From Pristionchus mayeri (lineage: Eukaryota > Nematoda > Chromadorea > Rhabditida > Neodiplogasteridae): a stretch of 64,000 nucleotides of DNA. The stretch lies in contig BTRK01000004.1 in the NCBI GenBank assembly GCA_036245805.1, positions 6,076,001-6,140,000 on the forward strand. The letters run 5' to 3'. The notes beneath the pieces are model-generated. The model worked only from the letters and a program-made list of their open reading frames with translations, did no database searches and was not told where the DNA came from. The position numbers and the translations under genes were made by a program. Each line of letters opens with the position of its first letter. Positions within the stretch are counted from its first letter, which is position 1. Below are positions 42,176 to 54,093 of this stretch, in pieces.

Positions 42176-44565
42176 ATGGAAGTAAACGGTACTCTTCGAT
42201 TCGGATGGAATGTGGACTTGGCTATTATGGCCTACGTTTTTAGGTGAGTATTTGTTGATAGGACAACAATCGGATGATACAAGTAAGGAAAAATTGTTAA
42301 TTTCACCCAGTATTGGAAATTGGAAGTTCTATAGGAGTTTGATGGCATTGTTTTTTGTGAAGGAAACCCGGCAATTGCCAATATTCTCAGATTTCAATGG
42401 ATTCTGGAGGCTCTCGTGTTTTTCTTCCTGCACCCGATGATTTTCATGATTTTATGGACTCAACGATCGATAATGACGGAAGGAGTCAGAAGGGGATTTA
42501 TTGTTGATCAGGTCAGAGAAGCGAAATTGAAAATTAGTAAAAATTCTACGTATTTGCCTTTTTATTTTACAATCTACCTAGAAAATATGGAGATTGTGAT
42601 CGGAATTCAAACGCTTCTAACTTGTTTTTTATGTGTTTGTTTCAGATTGGTATGATTTTCTATGGATGCACTGTATGCTACATCGTTAAAATGTACCCTC
42701 TGTACCCTTGGCCTGGGTATCTCCCCATTACGTAAACACTACGAAGGATCTAATTCAGATTCTACTGTGGCGGTCTCATATGCAAATTGATTCCAAATAT
42801 ACAGCCATGGAGAGTGATGGTGTGCAAAGTTGAAATAATTACTAACGTTGAACAAAACATATCCAATAAGGAAATGGAAATAGTTGCTAAAACTTGCATT
42901 AACATTAATTTAATTTAACATTAATATTGCACATGTATAACGAATGGTCATTGCAAATCCTTCAGGACTACGAAAATTCATTTCAGTTACTCTCATCATT
43001 CGCAATAGTATCGAGCGTCCCAGGCTTCCAATTCCTGACATTCCGCATCTATGATAGTGTCGTCTCCATTTCAGATTCGCGCTTTTATGTTGGGCTAAGG
43101 TAATTTTTGAGCTAAACTTGGATTAACGGTATCTTCCTTTCACACAATCTCTATACCGTGAGAGTATTGGAAACCGTTTATCGAATTCTAATTCTAATCG
43201 ACGTTCCAGAGTTCAATGCATTCTCTTCTGTACATCTATTACATTGCTCAGTATGAATGTCACTGCTTTCGTTTTGTTCAGCGATGAACCAGAATTCGTT
43301 TCGGAAATATACAAAGTGAGCTCAGAAGCTAGCCATTAAAAAAGGAAATTTATTGGAAAAACTGCATTTGCGAAACGTTCAATGTTTCCGCATAAACGAA
43401 TAACATTGTTGATCAGGTCAGAGAAGCGAAATTGAAAATTAGTAGACCAAGTGCACGAATTTGCATCTTTATTCTACAATCTACCTATAACGTTTAGGCT
43501 AGAACATATGGAGATTGTGATCGGAATTTCAACGCTTCTTACTTGTATTTTAAATCATGCGGGTTCAAATAACATTTGAACCCGCATGATTTTTCCACAT
43601 CATTTGCGAAATTACAGACCCCTGAAATAAAGGCGCTTCTTGAGACGATGGGAGGCCGACTGGTGATATTCGGTCACCCTGGCAACCCGATGGGTTTCCG
43701 TTACGGTTTGTCGCTTTCCGTTTCTAAACTTTGATTCACAAATGTGATTCAGAAGTCTACATTATAATTGCTACGATGATTCTCGTTCTCTCTCCGCTGG
43801 CGGTGATGATGAAGCATGCGAGACATGTAATCAAGCAGCGGGAGGTATTATCCACTATAATTTGGACTTGGTCTCTTTTCTCACACTGTCTATGCCGATC
43901 AAATGGATAGCGGATTGAAAATGAAGAGATGACAATAAAGATGCCACTCGGCCGGATGTGTACCAACAATTGACACAATTGCGTAGCATTTTTCGCAGAT
44001 GACGTTTGGACAGCGTGGGAACCAGATGTAGGGCGTTTTTTGGTTGTCATCCGACCTAGTGACCTCAACTCTCAATTGTAAACACTGATTCGTAAATTAT
44101 ACATACCTCAGCTCAAAACACGCAATCTTACTTCATCCTCGCGGACACATGTAGTCCAGGACCGAATCGCAAAAGTGTTCTTCATTCAGGTTTCCCCTAT
44201 ATTTTTCAGCTTTATTCGAGCACAATTACAGACCATATACCTCTTGATTTTCTTCTGCTTACCGCTAACTGCCCTGCTCGGATTGATGATTGTAGACACA
44301 TCGAATTGGTCACCATGGTTTCTTGCCATTGTTAGACCGGCAATAATTGTGAGCCGAATTGTGTAAGCCGAGTTCTACGGAATCTTTCAGGTTCTCTTAT
44401 CGTTGAAGAATCCTGTGAAGTCAATAATATTCCTAATTAAGCACCCTCAATTTGCTAATGTACGTTTATTGACTGCAGAAGAAAAGAGGTGTATTTATTT
44501 TCTCACAGAAACTGCTGAAACGAATATTCCGTAGTATTGGCGGAGGAAATTGACAAACCGTTAAA
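42176..44565 (+). CDS. Sri/Srh-like 7TM chemoreceptor
   Basis: The ATG at 42176 starts exon 1 (to 42243, RFGWNVDLAIMAYVF). Exon 2 is 42391-42511 (LEALVFFFLHPMIFMIL, then RGFIVDQ), exon 3 is 42646-42731 (VKMYPLYPWPGYLP, the Pro-rich motif after TM2 in Sri/Srh receptors). A later exon near 42965-43100 reads LLSSFAIVSSVPGFQFLTF, one near 43215-43316 reads TSITLLSMNVTAFVLF (TM5-like), one at 44208-44370 reads RAQLQTIYLLIFFCLPLTAL (TM6), and one at 44391-44450 reads LLSLKNPVKSIIF. First-exon phases agree. The junction after exon 3 could not be resolved. The exon 2 end and its intron are partly duplicated at 43404-43552. Ligand unknown. Confidence 0.65.
43404..43552 (+). repeat. Duplicate of the exon 2 end plus intron (from 42503-42635)
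   Basis: attgttgatcaggtcagagaagcgaaattg and the following ~120 bp of 42503-42635 recur here with small changes and one ~15-bp insertion. It lies in a later intron of the same receptor gene. Confidence 0.88.
43553..43593. repeat. Perfect short hairpin
   Basis: aaatcatgcgggttcaaat and its exact inverse with no loop to speak of, right after the duplicated segment. Confidence 0.9.
43620..44170. other. Intronic DNA with a diverged stem-loop
   Basis: 43860-44060 resembles the cggatgataaccaaa foldback family (cgttttttggttgtcatccg) and the tctctt...gaagaga stem-loop family. No exon recognised. Confidence 0.4.
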
Positions 44566-44569
44566 ATAT

Positions 44570-45285
44570 CCGACAAATGAGTGGTTAAGCAATGCCCCAC
44601 GTATACAAGACCTCCGGATGTTTAGAATATCGCATTCTCTATGTTATTGAAATCAGTATGTAATATCATATGTTCCTATCATAAATGCTTTATGTAAAGA
44701 GTAAAGGACCTATACTGAACCTGTGACTGTAACATCTTATTGTAAGTATGCAACTTTATTGTAAGTGTGCAAGCACTTGGTCGGATGACACACTGTACTC
44801 TGATTTATCCTAAAATATTGCAGATGTTTAAACTCATTTGTTTTTGAGAGGCAAAAGGACATGCTGAAAAAAACGGTTTCACCTGTCATTTTTATATTAA
44901 GACCGATAAGTGATTGTCGGATTGCTTAATGAGATTGGCACTGGAGACTGAAAATGCCTCGGCATACAGGCTGTCCGTTCTCGGTCTCTAGTGCATCCAG
45001 TTAGAACGACTTTTTTTCTGTCTTATTTTGTATCAATTTGAAAATAATACAAATATGAGCGATTATTTGACATTCACCCTGAGTGGTCACAATTTCTCCA
45101 TAATAAAGGAATTATTTATTGAGAGCCATTATCAACCATTTGCTCATGCAGAACTTGGCTGCAGAACTTCATATTTTGTATCAAATAGAAAGACGTTTTC
45201 AAAAGGGATCATTTGCAAAGATATAACAATCTATCACTATTGTCGTAATATACGGTAACAAAAAAGTGCTCAAGAAGAGAAGGAT
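44570..45285. other. Intergenic, AT-rich
   Basis: Only a weak inverted repeat at about 44938-44998 (ggcactggagactg / tctctagtgc) stands out. No gene supported. Confidence 0.4.
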
Positions 45286-45289
45286 GCTG

Positions 45290-46240
45290 CAATTTGTGTA
45301 CTTCTTCGGAATCTCGTCGTTATCTTTCTCGTCAGAAAGCTTCTGATCGGGCCGGGGAGTAGAATTGTGTATCTGAAAGCACGGCCTTTACTAGTGTTCG
45401 ATAGACGGACCTTCGTATCTTCATTTCCAATGATCTCTCACACCGCCATATAGTGTTCAAAATGAAAATACGAAAGCCTATTTATATATCGAACTCTAAG
45501 TCGATCTCTATTATCTGCGAGCAAACTCACAATGCGGGTCCGACTGAGAGCAAATCAGACGTGACAAACATAATTTCGTGGACGATGCGAAAGTGGTGAA
45601 AGCTAGTAGTTCCCTGAGAATGCAAAACCGAAATGAGACACTGAAAATCCTTATGTTTTACAAATTCAATAACTGAATTGTACAGTAACGAAAACGTTTG
45701 CGACTTGTGAGAGAAAAATGCAGAAGCTAATGAGAAGAAATGAAAATTCCTGCAAATGTGTGTATTTAGACAAGAAATGGATTGTTCTTACAATAGACGC
45801 GTGATGATTCCTCCTCAGCTTTCGCAAATATATCAAAGACAAGATCTGAAATTTCAATCGGAAAATTCCAAAAACATTGTCAAACATTTAGTATCGAGCA
45901 AGTCAGAAGCACGAAGATTCCGAATCCTAGTTGCATGCTCGAACCGACAATGTTCTGGAAATGTAATCATGAAAAAACTATAAATAAAACGTCGAAGGGC
46001 GGACCTTCCGAATGAGTACCACACAAGTAGCTATCTCCAACATTTGTTGATTTTGAGTTTGCCAGCGTGGGAACAAACTATACACGTGCCGAAGGAGGTG
46101 GTTTTGGTTCTCCTCCAGAAAGTGATAATTGATTCGACCTAATAAAAAAATATAAATTAGACGCACATATCTGTCTGGTGTCTTCTTCTCAAGGACTCCG
46201 TTTCGCCATTCGAACACATCTTGTTTTACTACATTAGGCA
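45290..46240 (-). CDS. Fragments of a 7TM receptor-like gene
   Basis: Minus-strand blocks in order: 46240-46150 (MPNVVKQDVFEWRNGVLE), ~46140-46008 (QMLEIATCVVLIRK), ~45955-45890 (SMQLGFGIFVLLTCSIL, membrane segment), ~45605-45520 (HEIMFVTSDLLSVGPAL) and ~45365-45290 (IHNSTPRPDQKLSDEKDN, then a short hydrophobic end). The run of late-helix-like segments followed by a polar Asp-rich tail fits the C-terminal half of a nematode serpentine receptor (Srg/Srv-like), but no diagnostic motif fixes the family and junction phases were not all resolved. A stem-loop MITE lies between the last two blocks. Confidence 0.45.
45392..45498. repeat. ~105-bp stem-loop MITE
   Basis: Ends tagtgttcgatagacggacc and the inverse (tatatcgaactcta), with inner cttcgtatcttcattt / aaatgaaaatacgaa. 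Same family as 1574-1664. Confidence 0.78.
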
Positions 46241-46244
46241 TTCT

Positions 46245-46880
46245 GAAATCGAGTCAATTGCAACCGGCATTTCTTTAAAACATTATATATTTTTATTGTT
46301 CATTATTTATCTTCTAAAATCTATCAACGGGACAGCTCTTCGTACAATCGGATTGATCGGGATACCCGAAACCTTTGCTTCAGATACGTCCATGTTGCGA
46401 TGCATTTTGCTAAATAAATTAATCAGATCCTACCTGGGTGGTGACAGCTTAATCTAGCCACCTACGCTAGGCTAGATTGCCCTGTCTCCCTCCCGAAGTA
46501 CATGGACATGTGCAGTGCATGTGACTACAACGTCCAGACCCATGTATCTCTTGCTTGTTTCTGATACACGTGCCTTGCGCTGTTTCTATGGACTTTTCCC
46601 GAATGTCAAAGACCAGGAAATACATCGTAGTCTAGATAGGCGGCAAGAACTATAGCGCCTGCTTTTCGCCGCTTATTCCCGGCTGTTCATACTAATCCTA
46701 GCTCTAATCCGATCATAGCTCTAATCTATTCTCGGGGCGCAGTATCCATGGATAGTGCAGATAGGTCAGGTAGGTCTGATAGGTCACGCAACCGAGTCAT
46801 TATTGTGATTATTGTGATTATGCTTATTATTTTTTACAGTATCAACTGTTAAACCCTTACTGACGTTCGTTATTCCATTG
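46245..46880. other. Intergenic with small hairpins
   Basis: aatctagccacctacgctaggctagatt near 46450 forms a hairpin. 46760-46790 has short gataggtca-type direct repeats. No gene recognised. Confidence 0.4.
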
Positions 46881-46882
46881 TA

Positions 46883-47770
46883 TCAGGTTGGTGCAAAAGT
46901 TTCTCCCTTTTTTCAGAAATTTACATTTTTGCTTCCCCTGACTTCCAATGTTGATCAATTCTCATACGATCATTTGCAATAAAGGGGTACATGAATATTC
47001 TTTATAACAAGCCGTGTCCCACTTCTCAACATTTAGCAGCGTTGATACAGCAATCTGTCCAAATTTCGTAAAATTGATTTTCAAAATGAATTTTTATAAG
47101 GCCATCGCTAAGTGGAGAAAAGAGATAGGGGTTAATCATACACACCAGTGTAAAGTATGATAACTGGGCATGCTCGTGACTGTAATTCGGTATCAGTGTG
47201 CCGTCATGCCAAGTTGAGATTGGCGTCTAATTAGATAATTCCGCGATTTTAATTTCTGCAGAAATACATTTCATAGCCCCGAATGTTTAGCCATTGACTC
47301 AGAAAGCCATATAGGGTGGACAACTAAGTACTCGCCAGCCTCAGTATTACCGTTAAACATGAGAGGGCTACTCGAGAATAGCAGATCGATACAACAAAAT
47401 TTCGCAATTTTAACAACTAAATCAGCAATTTTTGTAATTCTCAGCTTTCAACGCATATTGAAGGTTGGATATTTTGTAATATTCTTCAAGAGCAACTTGA
47501 GTAGTGTCACCCTTCAAATGGGTAAAATCAATTTTTTGCGCGTATTCGAATGATTCGGTCCAGCAAAGTACACCTAAAATCGTAATATTTTGAGATTTTG
47601 AGATTTTCATTATTTATTCCCGTAATGCGTTTTCCAGAGTTGAATTGATCTTGCGAGTGTAATCTACTTATATGCCCATAACTAATGTTATATGGAAATT
47701 AAAGTCAGAACAATACGGTTAGAGAAAGTTTAAAAAAATAAATTAGGGAGAAACTTTTGCACCAACCTAA
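46883..47770. mobile_element. 888-bp non-autonomous mariner-like element (second copy of the 6272-8294 family)
   Basis: Ends TCAGGTTGGTGCAAAAGTTT and the inverse at 47770, flanked by TA (46881-46882 and 47771-47772). Aligns along its whole length, in reverse orientation, with the 6272-8294 element minus its nested mariner. No transposase. Confidence 0.9.
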
Positions 47771-47949
47771 TATTATTAATTTTAGCTAACTCATTGTACG
47801 ATTCTATCGAATACCCATCGATAAAAACCCATAAAAATGATCACAAGGTGTGGAGTAAAATTTCGATAAAATTGTGGGGAATAATTTGGCAAAAGAAATG
47901 CAAATGAAAGCGCAATTGTCTCGTGGGGAGAGGCTAACACGTCCGTACT

Positions 47950-48330
47950 CATTGGAGTTCGACAAACGGGCCTTTGCATCTGCATGTCCAATGCTATGGC
48001 ACCGCTCGACCGCTCGAGAGACTGCGTGACATGAAGAAACGGTGAAGTACGTACTCCACTTACGTCACATCGTTTAGGTGATTCAGATAGTGCCTTTTAT
48101 CTCCCTGTCATTATGACGATGAAGACATGCATTAGTCAAATAACGATTTATCAAGAATATAGTGTTTTTATAGAATTCATTTGCCCTCTCATCAAATACG
48201 ATTGCTTTGAATGTTAGCAAGCCGTGAATAACGTGCAAAGGTCACAGAAGAGTTCGATCAACGGTCATTTGTCTCCTCATTTCCCACACTCTCCGCTCGA
48301 CCGAAAGAAGATATCTTAAGTACATGCATG
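47950..48330. repeat. Two diverged stem-loop MITE copies
   Basis: 47954 gagttcgacaaacgggcctt with accgctcgaccgctcgag, and 48252 agagttcgatcaacggtcat with ctctccgctcgaccg. The right arms are poorly kept. Confidence 0.55.
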
Positions 48331-48434
48331 AGAAGAATGCTTACAAATATAAATGAAAAATGTAGTAGAAAGGACTGCGGCCGGAATAGTAGGGTTGTGT
48401 GCTAAGGGTTTGCAGTTACATTTGTATGCATGTA

Positions 48435-49064
48435 TTAGGCTGTCCAGAAAATAACGCTCCATTTGAAGCATGATGTTCCTTTTCGCTCAAGATTTCAAGC
48501 TACCTCGGTAGCATGTAGTAGAGGGTTACTTGAACAATATATGAATATCTTTGAATGGCATCATGGCTTTTGTATATCCGTAAAATCCAATTTTTATCAA
48601 AAGTGATATTTTCACACTTGACTTAACATATTTTCTGCTCTTCATATTTTGAGGGGGAAAATATTCGTAAAATCTCACATAGCGGAGTAAGAAGCCCGTT
48701 GGTAGTTCTCTCCAAAAATAGGTCTCAGGTGGTTCCTAACTCAACATAGCACGAGTAAAAAATATTGGATTCAACTCTTGCCGAGGAAAAATGTTTCGAG
48801 CGATAACGTTTTCTGCTTCGAGGTTCATTCAGACTGGTTTCTAGATAAGTGCGCTTTCATGATATACTATAGGTGCTACATATCACAGAGAAACGTTTGA
48901 ACTTCAGTATTGTTGAATATTGTTGAATAACTACCAAAATAGCCAATATTTCGACTTTTGGTGTTCGGTGAATGAATAAATTTCTCAAAAGGGAGGTATC
49001 CCCTGACATAGTCCTGCCGCCTACGGATAGATAAAGAGTTGCTTTAACAATTATCAAACAAGTT
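48435..49064. other. Intergenic, possible single mariner end
   Basis: TTAGGCTGTCCAGAAAATAA at 48435 looks like a mariner terminus preceded by TA, but no matching right end was found. The rest is AT-rich with no gene. Confidence 0.35.
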
Positions 49065-49069
49065 AGGAC

Positions 49070-49602
49070 TTGTCATTAAAGAAAGAGGGCACCGGTAAAC
49101 ATGATATTTCATGCGATGAATCCGTGGAAAGACGCAAAACTGTAATTTCGGCCAAAATAGTCGTAGGGTTCCGTCTCATGGCTAGAATTGTAGAGCATGA
49201 TGAGCTGAACATTTCTTATGTTGAAAATTATCTTCTATCTATTCACTGCAGCACGCTAGAGAGCGTGGAAGATGGTAGAAAACGATGGTGGAGGCGCGCT
49301 TGAGAGCACTAAATGGAGGGGAGGGAGAGAGAGGTCAGAGGGCGAGAGCGCCAGACGGTTAGAGCGCCCGCCCTAGGGCGGAGTCTATCTGATTTCTGGC
49401 TGTCTTACATGCTCTCTAGCGCGCTGCAGTGAATAGATAGAAGCAAACTTTCAACATATGAAATGTTCAGCTCATCATGCTCTACAATTCTAACCATGAG
49501 ACGGAACCCTAAGACTATTTGGCCGAAATTACAGTTTTGCGTCTTTCCACGGATTCATCGCATGAAATATCATGTTTACAGGTGCCCTCTTTCTTTGACA
49601 CG
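49070..49602. repeat. ~530-bp foldback with GC-rich centre
   Basis: Arms of about 200 bp: aaagaaagagggcaccggtaaac...gagctgaacattt pairs with aaatgttcagctc...gtgccctctttcttt. The centre (49290-49400) is G-rich then C-rich with gggagggagagagag and gcgcccgccctagggcgg. Confidence 0.9.
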
Positions 49603-49604
49603 TT

Positions 49605-50340
49605 TCAAGGGATGTTCCTGCACTACTTGGAACCGATTTAGTGCAATTGCACCCATCCAATAGGTTGTTGAAGGTAAAAATATTGATTTTCTAATTTGAC
49701 GGCATACTGTAGTTTTTGGCCATTCACAGTGTTACGACAATTGGGGAAACAACTTGAAATGTTGTTTTTGATGATTATGTATGTATTTGAGAACGATAGC
49801 AGCCAATTACACTTTTAGAAGTTTCTCTGTCTGGAACCCATTTTGGGACCACCCTACTAAAGTGCGCCCCCTTTTTTTTTCATCTTCACGATTTGTCTGA
49901 TTTTTGGCGAAAAGTTAGTCACCTATAGGGACTATAACTTCCGCATAATAACTTTTGTGGGTTTTTCCGATTTGAAAAATTTGGACATTTTTAGTCCGAC
50001 CGACCGCCCCGCACAGGAGCGTGCACTTGGAATGGCACGGTCAACATGAAAGTTGTAGCCCTGGATCTCCACTTTCATTCTAAGCAAAGAATGGCCTTCT
50101 ATCTTTAATTTAAAAGATGTTATGATTAATTAAATGTGCCCGATTTGACTTCCGAAAAGTGATAGTACCATGTTTGGCCTTCAGAATCTCGAAGATGACG
50201 ACAGTTATCAAAATTCTGACGACGCAGTTTGAAAGAGCATCATTTGAAATACTTTGGGCCAAATTTGTAGAGCGAGTGTTTCATTTTGAATTTCACTGCC
50301 GCCTACCCCCCTAAAATGGCCGATTCTCTCGCGATTCCTC
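49605..50340. other. Upstream of the second Srd gene, no exons recognised
   Basis: AT-rich with a T-run near 49870. TM1-TM2 exons of the Srd gene would be expected around here but could not be found. Confidence 0.4.
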
Positions 50341-50344
50341 TCAT

Positions 50345-53300
50345 ATGTTATTATGATACAGGGAGCTATTCAATATTCAGTTTTGCTTGCTGTATGCTCT
50401 TTGTACAGGTACGAATCATATGGCTTACGAGTTTCGGATTTTTTATATGTTTGAAAATTTTAGGTGATTTATTAGAAATTTCCCAAGATAACCGAGACAG
50501 AACCAAAGAGTTGCAAAACAAGGCAATGACATCGCGAGAAGGGAATCCGCAAACTCTAAGATATATCCCTAATTGCAGACTCTATGTGATCGTCAACTCC
50601 ACGCCTTCAGTTCGAACCACCGTGATAGTCGCCGTGTCTTCGTACCTTCCAACTGCAATCATATTTGTGAGTTATTTTGTATTGTTGGGAGATTTTCAGC
50701 TATCTCTATAGACATGGTATTCACATGCAACCTTGTTCGAGTCCCAGTCTGCAAGGATGACTCTCGCTAAGCTCGGACCGGACTATATTTTCAATGTTCA
50801 GGAACTAGGTGAACTGAATTGAAATTTTTATATTTTTATTTATGATATACATTATTATGCGTATACATTTCAGTATCACGAGTTGTCAATATTCTGGAAC
50901 CATCGGTAGCCTGTGCGACAACGTGGGGATGCGGCACAGGAGTTCTCGCCTACGTGGTTCTAATTTTCGAAGAAAACTGTAAAAATATCTTTTTTTTTTC
51001 AGCTCGTAATTGCTGTATCTCGAAGAATATCTCGAATTCTATCTTCCAGCTCCGTAAATGTGAGCGAGAAAACACGCGCGTCGCATAGGAACATTGTGAA
51101 GGTACGCTTCGGAATGGAAATACCGGGATTCATCTTTTTATATGTACAGGGAAATGAAGAGGTGATCAACTTTATTTTTTCGAAATCGGCTACCGTGTTC
51201 AAATGAAAACTTGCAGGGGTTAGTGCTGCAAGCGTGCTTGCCGGCTCTGTATGTTGCATCGATTGCCAGCTATTTTGCTGGGCAATTACATATCATGCAC
51301 GGCGTGGCTATTGAGTATTCCATCCATATGGTATGCACGAAAAATAATGCATTATCAGATATTTTAACACAGCTATCATGAGTCAGTGGAGGAAAAAAAC
51401 AACCCCCGGGAACAATTTCCAACTTTTATTTTTTGTTCTAATTAATATTATGGTTGTAACATACACTAGAGCCAACTTCTTGAAATTTCTAGGTCACAGG
51501 TCCCAGAACCGTCATTTAGGAATTTTCCGGTTTTTTATCCGGCTCTAACGTATATCAGCTCACAGATGTGCTGGAGATGAGATAGTGGGCTCAAAAGATG
51601 CCGAAAAATCAGATGAACAACTTTCATGTTGAAAATGAAACCGTAGGACGCCAAGTTCCGATACTATGAACGAAAATCTGAAATCCCAAGTACAAATAAA
51701 ATCATACCATCTCGGGGAGTATGAAACAAAGTGAATTTTATTGAAGATTTTGGAAGCTTAACTCCATACTTGTATAGGAAAAATGAGTAGTCGGCACTTT
51801 TTAGGGTGGACCCTTTCCGCAGAATGGCTCTGAATGTCGAAAAAATGAGATGTAAAATTTTGATAATTTCTCATCTCACAGATTTATCATTCCAACCGAT
51901 CAGTTCAACCAATTTATAACATTTTTCGATCAAAAAAGTTAGATCATGCTGAAATAACACGAAATTTCAGCACTTCCAGAAATTAGATTTTCAAGGCTTC
52001 ATTATGACCAATTTTGAGCGCTTCCAGTTCACGATTTAGTCCTCACTGAAAATCACCACACAGATTTCTCAATACATGTCACAATAATTAACACATTCTG
52101 GAATTATTGGATCTCCAACATATTCCAGGTTCGTGATTTCAATTCTCGAACTTGAAGAATCGCGATGTTATAAATCCAAAATAATTATATTTTTACTAAA
52201 TTTTAATGAATACCGGCTCTTTTCGATCACTAAAAATCATTTTGAGATCAAGAGAGGTGAACAGTGATAAAATTGCGGCCTTTTTCAAGGGTGTTCAAAA
52301 ATTCAAAAATTTCAATTTTTACAAATTTCATTTCATTACAAATCATCACAATGTTGTCATTATCAGTGTTTTATATCCCTTCTGCTGATAAAATGATTTT
52401 TAGTGATCGAAAAGAACCGATATTCATTAAAATTTAGTAAAAATATAATTATTTTGAATTTATAACATCGCGATCCTTCAAGTTCGAGAATTGAAATTTT
52501 GTAATGAAATGAAATTAGTGAAAATTAATTTTTTTTAAATTTTTGAACACCCTTGAAAAAGGCCGCAATTTTATCACTGTTCACCTCTCTTGAGCTCAAA
52601 ATGATTTTGAGTGATCGAAAAGAGCCGATATTCATTAAAATTTAGTAAAAATATAATTATTTTGAATTTATAACATCGCGATTCTTCAAGTTCGAGAATT
52701 GAAATCACGAGCCTGGAATATGTTGGTGATCCAATAATTCCAGAATGTGTTAATGATTGTGACATTTATTGAGAAATATGTGTGATGATTTTCAGTGAGG
52801 GCTAAATCGTGAACTGGAAGCGCTCGAAATTGGTCATAATGAAGCCTTGAAAATCGAATTTTTGGAAGTGCTGAAATTTCGTGTCTTTTCAGCATGATCT
52901 AACTTTTTTGTTCGAGAAATGTTAAAAATTGGTTGAACTGATCGGTTGGAATGATAAATCTATGAGATGAGAAATTATCAAAAATTAACATCTCATTTTT
53001 TCGACATTCGGAGCCATTCTGCGGAAAGGGTCCACCCTAAAAGTGCCGAATACTCATTTTTCCTATACACGTATGGAGTTAAGCTTCCATAATCTGCAAT
53101 AAAATTCACTTTGTTTCATACTCCCCGAGATCGTATGATTTTATTTATACTTAGGATTTCAGATTTTCGTTCATAGTTTCGGAACTTGGCGTCCTACGGT
53201 TTCACTTTCAACATGAAAGTTGTTCATCTGTTTTTTCCGCATCTTTTGAGCCTACTCGCTCATCTCCAGCACATCTGACATACGGTAGAGCCGGATACAA

Positions 53301-53642
53301 AACCGGAAAATTCCTAAAAGACGGTTCTGGGACCTGTTACCTAGAAATTTCAAGAAGTTGGCTCTAGTGTATGCTACAGCCATAATATGAATTAGAACAA
53401 AAAAATAAAAGTTGGAAATTGTTCCCACGTATCTCCACTGACTGGTGATACCCGTGTTAAATTCAATAATTTCGGAGAATTGAAGTGCGGAGAATTGATC
53501 GTTGCAACGAGTCCGTTTCTCACTTTGTTTTTCGTAAAGCCACTTACGGTAAATTATATTTTTTATGAATGAAGATTCGAACTTTCAGATCATTTTATCA
53601 GATTATTGGAAAGAAAAGACCAATTACGGTGAGGATGAATAA
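50345..53642 (+). CDS. Srd-type 7TM chemoreceptor (TM3 to C-terminus), foldback in an intron
   Basis: Exons by eye: ~50362-50408 (YSVLLAVCSLYR, TM3), ~50579-50668 (LYVIVNSTPSVRTTVIVAV, TM4), to ~50813 (MTLAKLGPDYIFNV), ~50874-50985 (GVLAYVVLIFEEN, TM5), ~51002-51102 (SRRISRILSSSSVNVSEKTR), short GNEE at ~51149, ~51218-51331 (GLVLQACLPALYVASIASYF, TM6, then AIEYS), ~53489-53559 (IVATSPFLTLFFVKP, TM7) and 53589-53642 (DYWKEKTNYGEDE, stop). The SRRIS...MSE/VSEKT...H pattern and LxxQACLP are typical Srd features. A 2.1 kb foldback separates TM6 from TM7. Start and TM1-TM2 exons are not found, so the gene is incomplete or begins further upstream. Confidence 0.68.
51362..53464. repeat. 2.1 kb foldback element inside an Srd intron
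   Basis: Ends ttaacacagctatcatgagt and the inverse at 53446-53464. Arms of nearly 900 bp pair (caacttcttgaaatttctag / ctagaaatttcaagaagttg). The middle holds a third partial copy of the gatcgaaaagagccgatatt segment, giving three copies around 52215, 52397 and 52612. Confidence 0.92.
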
Positions 53643-54093
53643 TTGAGAAAATCGACTGTTGTAGTTCTAAATGCAATGTCAGGCAACAAACTACAACCTC
53701 GACCAACATCGCTAGAAATGTGTTCGAGCGCGATAATATCGCATGCATCCCGCTATTTCCAAACTTGTTTTCATTCATCGTTCGGCAAATTTTATGTTTT
53801 TAAAATGTTTTATCGATAAACTGCGATGCAATGCAACTACAATAACTGTTTTGCACAAGGATATAAATATTATGCACGGACTCGCTCATACGATCAAATT
53901 GTCCTTCGTTCGCTGTCCTTAGGAATCGTTGTGATTCTACTATTTGAAGAAAAGTGACGTGTGATAATCGATGCAATCTTTCTCCGATATGACGGTGAAC
54001 AATAGATAATCGTCAGCGAGCTCGCGAACGTGTGCCTTGTTATGATAATCCAGAGAATGGGAGAGATGAAGTTGGCTTAAATTAGTCGAAGTA
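53643..54093. other. Intergenic, no gene
   Basis: Downstream of the Srd stop codon. Nothing recognised. Confidence 0.4.
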
